64,000 nt of DNA from Candidatus Symbiopectobacterium sp. NZEC151 (lineage in GTDB: Bacteria; Pseudomonadota; Gammaproteobacteria; Enterobacterales; Enterobacteriaceae): the NCBI RefSeq assembly GCF_025962655.1, contig NZ_JAGFPE010000009.1, forward strand, positions 62,001 to 126,000, read 5' to 3'. Below the pieces are notes generated by a model. The model was not told the origin of the DNA. It made no database searches and worked only from the letters and a program-made list of their open reading frames with translations. Shown here piece after piece: positions 39,304 to 48,866 of the stretch (position 1 is its first letter; every line of letters begins with the position of its first letter). Made by a program: the position numbers and the translations under genes.

Positions 39304-40119
39304 TTATTTCCTTTCGAAATACGATGCCAGCTCCGAAAATCCCATAGCATCTTGTGAATAAGTAAACGTGCCCTTTAACATGATTTCTTGAGCCGCGTGT
39401 ACAAACATGCCATAGGCAAACCGCGCCATGGATGCACCAACACTAATTCGCTTTACACCTGCATCGGCCAATTCAGCAATGCTAAATACTTCTCCGGGCA
39501 GCCCCATCACAATATTGACCGGCTTTGTCAGCGCCTGACATACCGTTTTAATCATAGTGATATCTCTGAGACCCGGAGCATAAAGAACATCAGCCCCGGC
39601 TTTTTCAAATGCCTGCAACCTCAGGATCGTTTCATCCAGATCGGTAATTCCCCACATGAAATTTTCGGCACGGGCCGTGATGACAAAATCAGTCGCCAGC
39701 GCATCTCGTGCTTTAGCCGCTGCTTCAATTCTTTCCACTGCCAGACTAAAATCATAAATAGGCTTGCTGGCTAAGCCGGTATGATCTTCCAGAGAACACC
39801 CCGCCAAACCGATTCCCGCGGCAATTTCGACAGTCTGTGCGGCACTTTCCGGGTCATCCCCCATCCCCTTTTCAAGATCTGCGGATACCGGCAACGCGGT
39901 GGCATTAACCAGAGACTGACAATGCAAAAGAGTCTGCTCCCACGGAACCGTCCCTTCCTGAACCCCTAACGAAAAAGCAAGCCCCGCGCTGGTTGTCGCA
40001 AGCGCTTTAAATCCCATGGTTTCGAGTATCCGGGCAGTGCCGATATCCCAGGGGTTAGGAATAACGAAAACATCATCAAGCTCATGTAGTTGACGAAAAA
40101 TTTTTCCTTTATTTTCCAT
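39304..40119 (-). CDS. isocitrate lyase/PEP mutase superfamily enzyme
   Basis: The protein of about 271 residues (start 40119 preferred, 40131 possible) has the superfamily pattern: NPWDIGTARILETMGFKALAT, then ALPVSADLEKGMG for the Mg-binding loop and GCSLEDHTG. It ends with YAPGLRDITMIKTVCQAL and KRISVGAS. It lacks the KKCGH catalytic cysteine motif of isocitrate lyase, so it is closer to the oxaloacetate decarboxylase/carboxyphosphonoenolpyruvate mutase-like group. It probably acts on a C-C or C-P bond of a 2-oxo acid; the substrate is unknown. Confidence 0.85.
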   Translation of the reverse strand: MENKGKIFRQLHELDDVFVIPNPWDIGTARILETMGFKALATTSAGLAFSLGVQEGTVPWEQTLLHCQSLVNATALPVSADLEKGMGDDPESAAQTVEIAAGIGLAGCSLEDHTGLASKPIYDFSLAVERIEAAAKARDALATDFVITARAENFMWGITDLDETILRLQAFEKAGADVLYAPGLRDITMIKTVCQALTKPVNIVMGLPGEVFSIAELADAGVKRISVGASMARFAYGMFVHAAQEIMLKGTFTYSQDAMGFSELASYFERK

Positions 40120-40252
40120 GTGTAACCCCATGCATCATTGTCGAAGAGAAATAGCACTACGCTCAGTTGAACCTACCACAAAATCCAACTTGATTCAGAA
40201 CCAAAACATGGCATCAGGATATTTCTACCGCGTATGAAAAACGCACCATCAT

Positions 40253-40708
40253 TCAAAGAGTGCCCTTCAAAAACCGTTCATTTAGCTCCCATGCTGCCGT
40301 TCTATTACTATCCCATGTGTGATATTTACTCAACTGCGAATACTTTATTATACTCGCCTCGCTATGTTCATCACTCAAATTCAATTGAGAATTCATAGAT
40401 AACCGAACAGCAAAGGAATATTCTGTAACGGTATAGAAATCATCCCCCCATTCCTTATCACTATTGAAATAACATCTTGGGATAGAACACAGAGATTCAA
40501 GCGGTATAAGATCTGATGTTTTAAGTATGATCCCCAACTCTTCAGATGATTCTCGTATCGCTGCACTTAATAGGGTTTCATTTTCCTCTACCCCTCCTGC
40601 TACCCATTGCCAATAATCCATATCTTTTCTTTTCAGAAGATACAAATACAATTCACCCTCATAAATTGCATAAGGAACGACTAACACTTGTTTAGGTTGG
40701 CGCATCAA
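40253..40708 (-). CDS. Nudix hydrolase
   Basis: This 151-residue protein has the Nudix box GGVEENETLLSAAIRESSEE followed by LGI (about 38-60), preceded by WQWVAGGV. It is close to the dihydroneopterin triphosphate/dATP pyrophosphatase-like group in appearance. It stands alone on the minus strand, is AT-rich and is followed downstream by no clear partner. Confidence 0.85.
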   Translation of the reverse strand: MMRQPKQVLVVPYAIYEGELYLYLLKRKDMDYWQWVAGGVEENETLLSAAIRESSEELGIILKTSDLIPLESLCSIPRCYFNSDKEWGDDFYTVTEYSFAVRLSMNSQLNLSDEHSEASIIKYSQLSKYHTWDSNRTAAWELNERFLKGTL

Positions 40709-40789
40709 TACTCCACATTTACAACATTAGATATTAGTTATCGCACTATTTCACACATTAACCATTTATTAAAAATAATACAATCTACC

Positions 40790-41371
40790 CTACTTAATAG
40801 CGCTAACTGAAGGCGCTACCCACTCATCACGTAACATACTCATGATGGCGGTATCCCAGCGTTCATCGCCCACTTTCATAGAGGATCGGCGAACACCCTC
40901 ACCAATAAATCCAATGCGGGAATAGGTTTTGATGGCTATGTCATTCCAGGCATAAACATTGAGCTCTACGCGCTCTATTTCAGCATATGAGAATGCTTTT
41001 TCTAAAACCATGCTAACCATTGGAAGTGAAAAACCACGCCCCCGATGTTGAGGCGAAATGACAACTCTACAAATTTTTGCTATTCCATTCCGCCAGTCAC
41101 ACACCAGTTGGCAATGACCGCATAATTCGCCGGCATCATCTTCAACCATCCAACAAAAATAGTCTGGCGGAGTGGCATTGGTTTTAATCAACATCAAATT
41201 AACTTGTGCATCATCGAGAGGGTAAGATAAATCCGGCCCTCCCCATTGAACAATGTCTTTTTCACTAAAAAACCACCCCATCAATATTGAAAAATGTTGT
41301 TCGGTGAAAGGGATGAGATGGAGTTTGTTGCTGGATGAATGCCTATTCTGGAGAGAGGCTGACATTTTCAT
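40790..41371 (-). CDS. GNAT-family N-acetyltransferase
   Basis: With the start at 41371 the product has 193 residues. It shows the GNAT fold with acetyl-CoA loop ISPQHRGRGFSLPMV (about 112-127) and the NVYAWNDIAIKTYSRIGFIGEG motif typical of RimJ/SpeG-like enzymes. The substrate cannot be told. It is the last backbone gene before the probable left end of the mobile element. Confidence 0.82.
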   Translation of the reverse strand: MKMSASLQNRHSSSNKLHLIPFTEQHFSILMGWFFSEKDIVQWGGPDLSYPLDDAQVNLMLIKTNATPPDYFCWMVEDDAGELCGHCQLVCDWRNGIAKICRVVISPQHRGRGFSLPMVSMVLEKAFSYAEIERVELNVYAWNDIAIKTYSRIGFIGEGVRRSSMKVGDERWDTAIMSMLRDEWVAPSVSAIK

Positions 41372-41697
41372 AAAAAATATATCGACCAATGTATCAACAT
41401 GATATGAAGAAATATATTACCAAAAGAAGCTTCAATACAGCGTTTTATTTTATTGTTTGTCCTTATTGATCTATCCAACGTTTTGGCACTCTTGATACCC
41501 ACTCAGGCATCGCGGCCAAACACCCACTAGACCAGTGGCAATCGCTCACGCTTTACCGGTGTGATTTGTTTCTGTTGAAGCGTGAATCTGACGCGGTCTC
41601 ATGTTGAGACGGCTTTGTGCGGGAACGACAAGATAGACAAGATGAATACCACTGCCACAGTGATACAGATTATTTCATTAAAATCAATAAGATATAG

Positions 41698-41799
41698 AAA
41701 TGGTGCCGATAATAGGAACAACACCTGACCAATATCATATTGATAATATTAACTAATATTCTTTTTCAACTACCCACATGCCCCCAATGATGCCCCCAT
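41698..41799 (-). other. candidate left end (attR) of the integrated element
   Basis: Read on the minus strand, ATCGGCACCA (41709-41700) looks like the 3' end of a tRNA gene preceded by a T-arm-like GTTCC. Between 41778 and 41799 stand two copies of the GGGGGCAT word (plus strand ATGCCCCC-N3-ATGCCCCCAT), like the arm-type sites near ends of P4-integrase islands. It lies where low-GC element genes begin and the integrase is at the other end. The tRNA match is short, so this stays a candidate. Confidence 0.4.
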
Positions 41800-41840
41800 A
41801 TGTTTTTCTGCCCTGAATGGCTGGGTGTTTTTTGACCAGA

Positions 41841-42245
41841 TCAATACTTCATCCTGAACGCTTCGGCTATCATTCCGATCTTATGCATATGGTTATTGTT
41901 GCGTGCCATTTTATGCGCTTCGGGTTTCAGGATGATAATCAGCAGGTAGGCATCAGGATCCATCGCACCTTGGCAGTATACCAAATGCGCCTGATCGCTG
42001 GTTCGTTTGAACTGACGCAAGAACTTAGGGAAAGGGGCATCCGCATCGGCAAGATGAATGTGTGCCACCTGCTCCTCTTTTACCAAGGGATAGGTGCGGT
42101 CATCATCATAGGGTGCATCACGACCAAAGGTATCTGGCAACACGCCATCTTTTTTATAGGACAGAAAATCCGCAACCAAATCATCAAGCTCTTGCTGGCT
42201 TAATTGCTGGCGAATCAGTGCTGACTTGAAAATCCTGATGCTCAT
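41841..42245 (-). CDS. yafO: mRNA interferase toxin YafO
   Basis: The 134-residue protein matches E. coli YafO almost word for word (FKSALIRQQLSQQELDDLVA, DGVLPDTFGRDAPYDD, HLVYCQGA, HKMARNNNHMHKIG). YafO binds the 50S subunit and cleaves mRNA during translation. It overlaps its antitoxin gene by four bases (ATGA). In E. coli the pair belongs to the dinB operon; here it is alone at the edge of the mobile element. Confidence 0.93.
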   Translation of the reverse strand: MSIRIFKSALIRQQLSQQELDDLVADFLSYKKDGVLPDTFGRDAPYDDDRTYPLVKEEQVAHIHLADADAPFPKFLRQFKRTSDQAHLVYCQGAMDPDAYLLIIILKPEAHKMARNNNHMHKIGMIAEAFRMKY

Positions 42246-42535
42246 TCCGTGAACTCGGTCAGATCCTTGTCAGAGGCGTTTTGCAGCAGTTTCTGTCCAC
42301 TATCCGCAATATCATTTAAACGTTCAGCCGTTGGCCTGAAACGCGCAGCGGTATGCACCCGGCCCTGCTTCTCTTCCAACAGATCGATCAGTTCTTCAAA
42401 CACCTTGGCACTGACCATGTAGCCAGCGGGACGATTGTTGGAAAGAACGGCAACCGGTTCATCAATGAAATATTTAGCCGGGTTCTTTCTTAACTCGGTG
42501 ATGTTGATAGATTTTTCTGCAAGGATGCGTTCCAT
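42242..42535 (-). CDS. yafN: antitoxin YafN (Phd/YefM-like)
   Basis: From the ATG at 42535 the protein has 97 residues and begins MERILAEKSINITELRKNPA, closely like E. coli YafN, with the NNRPAGYMVSAKVFEELID helix. It binds YafO and represses the operon. An upstream in-frame start at 42592 would add 19 residues unlike the family, so 42535 is chosen. Confidence 0.92.
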   Translation of the reverse strand: MERILAEKSINITELRKNPAKYFIDEPVAVLSNNRPAGYMVSAKVFEELIDLLEEKQGRVHTAARFRPTAERLNDIADSGQKLLQNASDKDLTEFTE

Positions 42536-43026
42536 AGCCCACCTGAAAGCGTGTTTAATTAGATACAGCATAATGCACATCAAAGCGTACATCTAGTTTT
42601 CTGATTAGAATCATTAGTAACGCTAACAAACTAATTGAACAATATAGTAATTTGCTACCAGACTTTGATTTTATGCTGGCTTTCTAGAGACGTATAAAAA
42701 AATACCCTGTTAATACATAATGTTACGGCAATGATTGATGAACTCGTCCTGTAATAGCTCGCGCTCTGCAAGTCATGCGGTATACATTCTCGGCCTCTAA
42801 GGTCTAATCTAATTTCCAGCGTGCTTTGCAAAGGGCTGGCTTGCGAGTTAGCCGAAAAAATGTCCTTGTTGTTTGATTTTCTTGCAATATTTAGTTAGAT
42901 AAAGTGTATGTATTTATCATATTCTAATTTGTAAAATTTTTTGCTACCATACACAAAAAAATCAATAGCATTATCAGATGATTACGAGCTCTACTCTCAC
43001 TTTGTTTGAGTGTGTGAAGGAAATAT
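42536..43026. other. gene-free interval between yafN and the methyltransferase
   Basis: This AT-rich stretch carries the divergent promoters of yafNO (minus) and the methyltransferase operon (plus). A GGGCTGGCTTGCGAGTTAGCC inverted element lies near 42834-42854. I see no convincing LexA box, no gene and no tRNA. Confidence 0.5.
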
Positions 43027-44190
43027 ATGAATAAAGCACCAATTGTGATAGACCTTTTTTGCGGATGCGGAGGGTTTGGGCTTGGAGCCAAGTTGGCTGG
43101 CTTTGATGTAATTGCTGCTGTTGATATTGATTCAACTCTGCAATCCGCTTATGCTCGAAACTTTCCCAATACAAAGATTATTAATGGTGATTTATCGTTG
43201 ATGGGCGAAACTGAGTGGAACCCGATTATATTATCACAAAAAATCGATGGGATAATTGGTGGGCCACCATGCCAAGGGTATAGTCGTATGGGACATTCCG
43301 ATGTGAATGACCCTCGCCGCTCTCTTTTAAGACATTACTTCAGAACTGTTAATATAATAAAACCTAAATTTTTTGTAATGGAAAATGTCGAAGGATTAAT
43401 GGATGAAAAAAACGTTTACGAGCTTAAATCTGCGTTAAAAATATTGGATCCTGAATACAAAATTCTAGAACCAACAGTAATTGATGCTTCTGATTTTGGT
43501 GCTGCTACAAGAAGGAGACGAGTAGTAGTTATAGGTTATCTACCTGAAGAGTTTGCATATGAAATTAAAATTGATGACTTTACAAAGAAGCATTATAAAA
43601 AAAACAATGTTAAAGATGCAATAAATGACCTCCCAGCACCACTCGAAAAATCTAAAAATAATGATCCAAAAGATTTTGGCTGGAATACTTATAAAGATAT
43701 GGATGCGGATGACATATCTAACTATGCAAAAATAATGAGAAAATTCCCTCCCAAAGGAATGGGATATAAAGAATCTATAGAGTATTTACGTGCGGGCAAG
43801 GTGAGTGGTTTTTTCAACACTCTTCACTCACCAACAGTAAAAGCAAGATACACTTCTATATCACCGGGGTCAGTAGATCCAGTAAGTAAATCGAAATGTC
43901 TTGATTGGAATGGGTTATGTCCAACATTGAGAGCAGGCACTGGAAGTGATAAAGGAAGCCATCAAGCTGTGCGACCTCTTCATCCTGAAGAGGGACGAGT
44001 AATCACTGTTCGAGAAGCCGCTCGACTACAAGGATTTCCTGATTGGTTCGTATTCCATCACACAAAATGGCACAGTTTTAGGATGATTGGAAATAGTGTT
44101 TCTCCAGTGTTGGCTAAAGAACTTTTATCTGTGATAAAACAAAATTTAATATTAAATTTCACTCCACTTAAAAAGGTAGAGGGAGAATAG
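43027..44190 (+). CDS. DNA (cytosine-5) methyltransferase
   Basis: The 387-residue protein has the C5 methyltransferase motifs in order: I DLFCGCGGFGLG (9-20), IV GGPPCQGYS with catalytic C82, VI MENVEG near 120, VIII RRRRVVVIG near 164, then a variable target-recognition region. IX and X are REAARLQGFPDWF and IGNSVSPVLAKEL. It should methylate cytosine in a specific site. AAGGAA precedes the ATG, and the gene is followed after four bases by a GHKL ATPase, so the two form an operon. GC content is far below the 10-32 kb region, pointing to transfer. No restriction endonuclease gene is adjacent. Confidence 0.92.
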   Translation: MNKAPIVIDLFCGCGGFGLGAKLAGFDVIAAVDIDSTLQSAYARNFPNTKIINGDLSLMGETEWNPIILSQKIDGIIGGPPCQGYSRMGHSDVNDPRRSLLRHYFRTVNIIKPKFFVMENVEGLMDEKNVYELKSALKILDPEYKILEPTVIDASDFGAATRRRRVVVIGYLPEEFAYEIKIDDFTKKHYKKNNVKDAINDLPAPLEKSKNNDPKDFGWNTYKDMDADDISNYAKIMRKFPPKGMGYKESIEYLRAGKVSGFFNTLHSPTVKARYTSISPGSVDPVSKSKCLDWNGLCPTLRAGTGSDKGSHQAVRPLHPEEGRVITVREAARLQGFPDWFVFHHTKWHSFRMIGNSVSPVLAKELLSVIKQNLILNFTPLKKVEGE

Positions 44191-44194
44191 ATAA

Positions 44195-46042
44195 ATGAAT
44201 CCGACCTTATATGAAAACGTGAAGCTGAGAACTGGCATTGACCCTTCATTTCTAGCAGACACTCTCACGACTGACATTGAATTGACAGATGCTTTATTTG
44301 ATCTTATTGACAACTCAATCGATTCTGCTCGTAATAACATAATTAAATCCACATATATAAAGGATGAATACGGATTGCCTGATAGTTATGAAGGATATAG
44401 GATAAGAGTAAGATTTGGAAGTAAGTGTATTATTGTTGAAGATAATTGTATAGGCATCACGTCTAACGTTCTAGAAAATAGTGCATTTTATACCGGGAAA
44501 AGGTCAAATCACGAATATGGGATAGGTCATTACGGACTCGGGTTGAAAAGAGCACTATTAAAAGCAGGGCGCTCCTACGCAATGATAACCAATAACGGCG
44601 AGTCTCTTTATAAATCAAACTTTGACATTAATAGCTTCTCATCTGAACATGATAATCAGTTAACAGCTCGTAAATATACTTCTTCAGGAAAAAAACGGAC
44701 CTTATTTATTGTTTCAGATTTATACCCTAATGTAATCGCACAGATTGGTGATTCAGATTGGATGGCCAATACAATAAATGAACTATCGACACGATACTCT
44801 ATATTTATCAGAAAAGGTCTGAAGTTGACCTTAACAAATAGTCAAAAAAAATCATCTGATACATTTATTATTCGCCCATCCGTTCCTAACATTAGAACAG
44901 ATGGGCTGATTAAAGTTATAAAAGATGGCCTCCATTCTCATAATACAATGTGCGATTTTCGTGTTGGCATCCATGACAATTACAAATTTCCCGGTGAGTT
45001 AAATCATGAAGCAAAAAGTAATAAAAAGTTAACAAAAAGCTACGGTATATATTATATATTCAATGATCGAGTAATCATTTCGGCTAGTAAAGAGGACAAA
45101 CATGGTTTTATAACACACTGGCATTCTGAATATGGGGGTTTCATTTGTTTGGTTCATGTCGTAGGGAAAGACCCAAAGAATCTTCCATGGAATACTGCAA
45201 AAACAGAAGTTAAAATAAACAGCCCTCTGTTTTTGCAAATGAGAAAAATGGTAGAACCTCTCGCTCAAGAATATCGCAGACAAGCAAAGATACTCATAAA
45301 TATCTGGATGGAAACAAAGGATCTTCCAGATGATGAGAGAAAAAGGATTTTTTTAAATAAAACCATAGGAAAAAAATTAAGCGATGCTGATATTGCAGCC
45401 ATTAGTACAAAGAAAGGTAATACCCCTCTCTCACTTCCATTGCCAGTAAAACTGGAAAATTTAACAAAGCAAAAAGAAACTGGCAAATTAATTATAACGG
45501 CAAAAGATAGCAAATTATCAGCAAAAAACAATAAAAACGCTCACAGCAAAGACTGGAATACATTGATTCCAGATGTATTTCCAGTCACGGAAAATGATCA
45601 CGTTTTGAACAATCTTATTATAGAAGCAACGAGTTTGAATATAAACAATGCGCCTCATGCAAGTTGCATGTTATATCGGTCAATGTTCGAAGCTGCTTTT
45701 AAACACTTTGTGAAATCCAATAATTTATTTATATCTGTAAAAGAACATTACTACTCAAAAGGTGAGGGTTTAAGAAAAAACCATAGTGATGATTATAAAA
45801 AGCAACAAGGAATTGATCTCTCAATGTGCGTGGCTTGGTTAACAGATAATAATAATGTTTTCCCTATAGAAAGTAAAAAAAAGCTAGCTCTTTGCTCCAA
45901 AAAACTTAAAAGTCATATATCTACTTTAAACGGTGTTGTTCACGGAAATCAATTTATAGGAAGTGATGGTAGTATGCAAAAAATAAGAAATGAGACTATA
46001 AGTTTGTTAGAGTTTCTGACATTAGCTAAAATTGACAGTTGA
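44195..46042 (+). CDS. GHKL (MORC/MutL/Hsp90-like) ATPase with HEPN-like C-terminus
   Basis: The 615-residue protein opens with a Bergerat ATP fold: N-box DALFDLIDNSIDSAR (32-46), G1 VEDNCIGIT (81-89) and G2 GIGHYGLGLKRA (109-120). An S5-like domain follows (HVVGKDPKNLPWNTAKTEVK near 320-340), as in MORC and MutL-type proteins. After a lysine-rich linker (about 420-460) an all-helical domain of about 125 residues ends with STLNGVVHGNQF (N579, H583), like HEPN-type helical domains but without the arginine of the RX4-6H motif. MORC/MutL-type ATPases linked to methyltransferases are known from restriction-modification systems. Here the partner is the C5 methyltransferase and no separate nuclease is seen. 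Confidence 0.82.
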   Translation: MNPTLYENVKLRTGIDPSFLADTLTTDIELTDALFDLIDNSIDSARNNIIKSTYIKDEYGLPDSYEGYRIRVRFGSKCIIVEDNCIGITSNVLENSAFYTGKRSNHEYGIGHYGLGLKRALLKAGRSYAMITNNGESLYKSNFDINSFSSEHDNQLTARKYTSSGKKRTLFIVSDLYPNVIAQIGDSDWMANTINELSTRYSIFIRKGLKLTLTNSQKKSSDTFIIRPSVPNIRTDGLIKVIKDGLHSHNTMCDFRVGIHDNYKFPGELNHEAKSNKKLTKSYGIYYIFNDRVIISASKEDKHGFITHWHSEYGGFICLVHVVGKDPKNLPWNTAKTEVKINSPLFLQMRKMVEPLAQEYRRQAKILINIWMETKDLPDDERKRIFLNKTIGKKLSDADIAAISTKKGNTPLSLPLPVKLENLTKQKETGKLIITAKDSKLSAKNNKNAHSKDWNTLIPDVFPVTENDHVLNNLIIEATSLNINNAPHASCMLYRSMFEAAFKHFVKSNNLFISVKEHYYSKGEGLRKNHSDDYKKQQGIDLSMCVAWLTDNNNVFPIESKKKLALCSKKLKSHISTLNGVVHGNQFIGSDGSMQKIRNETISLLEFLTLAKIDS

Positions 46043-46503
46043 TGCCAACGTTTTATGGATGCAAAAGGTTATCATTAACCTTTTGCCTTCTAATTAGAAA
46101 TTCTTATTTTTAATAAAAAATCATGCAATTTATTTACATAATAAAATAGATTCATAACAACCTACACTTTGCAAGTATTGACTACACACTACCGGCAAAT
46201 AGACTTTTTTGATCATATACAAGATACCTTTCATATTTACTGATAGCTCCACTATCTACCAAATAATGAAATATATAGCCCAACGATACTACATGGGCCA
46301 TTACTATATTTATGATACCAATTTGTCCAACGTTAGCCAACATGCTACAAATAAAAAAAGTTAATTGACCTTACTCGACGATGAGTGGAAAATAGACATA
46401 TCAATAAAAAACCTATCGTAAAAAAATGTATCTCATCGATCTTCACATCTGAAAAATCGCTATGTATATATTCTATTAAAGCACTTTGCTGCTTAATGGA
46501 TAT
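46043..46503. other. gene-free interval with perfect hairpin after the GHKL gene
   Basis: GCAAAAGGTTA at 46061-46071 pairs perfectly with TAACCTTTTGC at 46076-46086 (loop TCAT), 18 bases after the GHKL stop. It probably ends that transcript although no T-run follows. The rest is AT-rich spacer before the convergent pilin gene; an open frame at 46385 overlaps pilS antisense and is not credible. Confidence 0.55.
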
Positions 46504-47064
46504 TTATAATGATGTCAAAACAAGCGTATTGCTGTTTCCACCGATGCTACAAGCTTCAGTAGTGGCCTCAATATCAAGATAACTTTCCACATCCTTAACT
46601 ATTATTGTCCCAACTTGTGCAAGATAGAAATTATCCGCTATCGCTGAGATAATTTTTGTGCACTCTGCCGCAGGAACACCCGTATAAGTGATAGTAAATG
46701 CACTTCCCGAAATTCCCGATGGGCCAGAGGCAGCAGGAGCAAGCGTAACATATCCCTTCCACGTATTGACTATATTAGTCCCTGCCCCGGCAATTTTGAT
46801 CATATTGGCTGGGAATGCCCCGGCTTTGTTTGCGGCACTATTGGTTAACCCCGTATAGGTAGCAGAAGCGGCATAGAGTGATTTTATCCCTGCTTGAACA
46901 GTCGCAATGTTTTTTGATTCAGCTTCTGCGCGTTGTGCCGCCTGAGCCTTCGGATACACGATAAATGCGCCAACAATTAAAGCAGCAATGGTGCCAAGCA
47001 CAAGAAGCAGTTCTAACAAAGAGAACCCTTGCTGGAATTTCTGGTTTACGTTATTTATTTTCAT
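46504..47064 (-). CDS. pilS: type IVb major pilin PilS-like
   Basis: The 186-residue prepilin has a short charged leader, then QQG/FSLLELLLVLG, the type IV prepilin peptidase cleavage site and hydrophobic N-terminal helix. The body is Ala/Gly/Thr-rich and contains two cysteines (AECTKI and EACSIG) able to form the usual C-terminal disulfide. It looks like the PilS major pilin of IncI-type thin pili. GGAG stands eight bases before the ATG. Only pilS and pilV are present; the secretion ATPase, prepilin peptidase and platform protein genes are absent from the window. Confidence 0.82.
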   Translation of the reverse strand: MKINNVNQKFQQGFSLLELLLVLGTIAALIVGAFIVYPKAQAAQRAEAESKNIATVQAGIKSLYAASATYTGLTNSAANKAGAFPANMIKIAGAGTNIVNTWKGYVTLAPAASGPSGISGSAFTITYTGVPAAECTKIISAIADNFYLAQVGTIIVKDVESYLDIEATTEACSIGGNSNTLVLTSL

Positions 47065-47219
47065 TGATTATCTCCATATTTGTTATTGATAAATACAGAG
47101 ATAAGGCATCGAGAAATTTAATCAACACGCAAAGGATATTGTTGGTTATTTTCGTGATGAATGGATTACCTTAATAAGCCATTTAGATATAACGATGTTC
47201 AAACATTAAAAATGTCAAT

Positions 47220-48746
47220 TTACACACCCACACAAGAATAACTCACCTTAACAAGGTTATCGCTTGTAGCCACAACTGAAAAGGTATAATCACTGCCCGA
47301 TTGCGTCTCTAAGGTGTGGAACAGCGTCACACTTGAACCTGATGCCCTGCCATGATCATATTCAAAGGCAGCGGTTTTATCAGATTCAACAAGTAGACCA
47401 TTGGCATAAAGGGATGCATTCATCCAATATACCCCCCAACCTACAAGCCAATTAGCATATGCATGGACCAATATTTTACCGGAAGCACCGCTTCTACAAG
47501 TAAACGCTGTATTATTACCAATAGAGCCTGATGACACTATCGTGTTCCCTTCATTCCCCTTCCATACCCCATCAATACACCACACAGGTGAGCCATTAGC
47601 AGTTTTGCTGATAAGTCCGTTAGGTGCGCATGTTTCACCAGTAATCGCTGTTGATGTGGGTTGTATATACCTTCCTGCTATGTTTCCTGACGCGGAGATA
47701 CCTCCTGACGCTTTGCCATTACCTGATGCAGTAATTTTTAGGTCTCCACGGATCTTTTGGCTGCCAACAACATCAAGCTTTACGGAATCATTGATAAAAG
47801 GGTTAACATCCATCAAGAGCATATACCCGTCAGCATTACCGCCTTCTAACCTGACTGACAGCGCGTTGGCGTCAGTTGAGGAGCTACCGCCGCCAATGGA
47901 CATTCGGGTGTTCTTGGTATTGGCGACAAACTCTTTAGATCTGATGGTATCGCTGTTAATCACGTTAACGGAATTGATAACACCATCAAATACAGCGCTG
48001 TTTTTGACATGGAGATCGGTAGAACTCACTTTCTGCGCATAAACCATATTCGTATTGTTGATGTTCTTACCTCCCATATTCAGATCTCCTGTCATTGGCA
48101 GTGTCCCATCACGACGGAGGTAAACCGAATACATGGAGGAATCATATCCTACACGGTAGGCCAACAACCCCGCAGCATTAATCCCGGTGTAATTGCTTGC
48201 GTTCTCGGTCCATTGACCACTCATACCCGATGCCACCGTTGCGGATTGCGTCATACCACTATCTATACCTGCCGCTTGCATAGCACGGCCTAACAAGTCA
48301 TAACGAACACGATTTCCCTCTGACCAAGGCACCGTTGTTACTATCAGTCCATTGATAACGAAGTTAGGTGTGGTTCCAGCGCGTTTTAACAGGATTTTAT
48401 AAGCGGATTTTTGCGCATTTATTCCGGTATAGCTGGCAGGCAATAGGCCCTCGTTTACCAACGTCTGATAGGTAATTTCACAGCCATTAGCCGAACAGGT
48501 TCTTGGTCCCGGATCGCTGGTCTGGCTGCTACTGGAAGACAGGGTTGAAAGCTTATCAAAACGAATACTGATGTAACGATTAACCGCTTCTCCCGTTTGT
48601 TTCATTTGAGCACCGACGGTATTCGCCATGATGTTTTCCTGATCGCTTTTCATGTCCTGAAACTTCATAAAAGCCATCGCTGTTCCAATACCTAAAACCA
48701 ATGTTATTTCCAATAAGGAAAAACCTTTATTGCTTTTTGTTTTCAT
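47220..48746 (-). CDS. pilV: PilV-like minor pilin / pilus tip adhesin
   Basis: The start at 48746 has AAGGACG six bases upstream and gives 508 residues (an upstream ATG at 48770 is less likely). A prepilin leader KSNKG/FSLLEITLVLG is followed by text typical of PilV of conjugative thin pili: VGAQMKQTGEAVNRYISIR, QTLVNEGLLPASY, GRAMQAAGIDSG. The C-terminal ~150 residues (from about 355) are a Gly/Ser-rich adhesin-like domain with CAPNGLIS and a late SYSCVG. In IncI plasmids the PilV tip binds recipient lipopolysaccharide and is switched by a shufflon; no shufflon repeats or rci recombinase are visible here. pilS follows 155 bases downstream. Confidence 0.82.
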   Translation of the reverse strand: MKTKSNKGFSLLEITLVLGIGTAMAFMKFQDMKSDQENIMANTVGAQMKQTGEAVNRYISIRFDKLSTLSSSSSQTSDPGPRTCSANGCEITYQTLVNEGLLPASYTGINAQKSAYKILLKRAGTTPNFVINGLIVTTVPWSEGNRVRYDLLGRAMQAAGIDSGMTQSATVASGMSGQWTENASNYTGINAAGLLAYRVGYDSSMYSVYLRRDGTLPMTGDLNMGGKNINNTNMVYAQKVSSTDLHVKNSAVFDGVINSVNVINSDTIRSKEFVANTKNTRMSIGGGSSSTDANALSVRLEGGNADGYMLLMDVNPFINDSVKLDVVGSQKIRGDLKITASGNGKASGGISASGNIAGRYIQPTSTAITGETCAPNGLISKTANGSPVWCIDGVWKGNEGNTIVSSGSIGNNTAFTCRSGASGKILVHAYANWLVGWGVYWMNASLYANGLLVESDKTAAFEYDHGRASGSSVTLFHTLETQSGSDYTFSVVATSDNLVKVSYSCVGV

Positions 48747-48866
48747 TTTATCGTCCTTTTTTATTTTCACGTACTATTTAATTAACAAAAATAAAACAAG
48801 GGTCAAGGTATTTATGACAGATTAATTGATAAAAGGGTTTGTTATTACTAAATATCAAAAAACTTG

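Noticed and set aside
42536..43026. LexA box controlling yafNO
   Set aside because: In E. coli the operon is SOS-controlled, but no CTG-N10-CAG with the usual AT core was found here.
46385..46582. 65-residue plus-strand open frame
   Set aside because: Its 3' part is antisense to the end of pilS and it has no recognisable features.
47220..48746. Shufflon in the pilV 3' region
   Set aside because: No inverted 19-bp-type recombination sites, no alternative 3' segments beside the gene and no Rci recombinase are visible.
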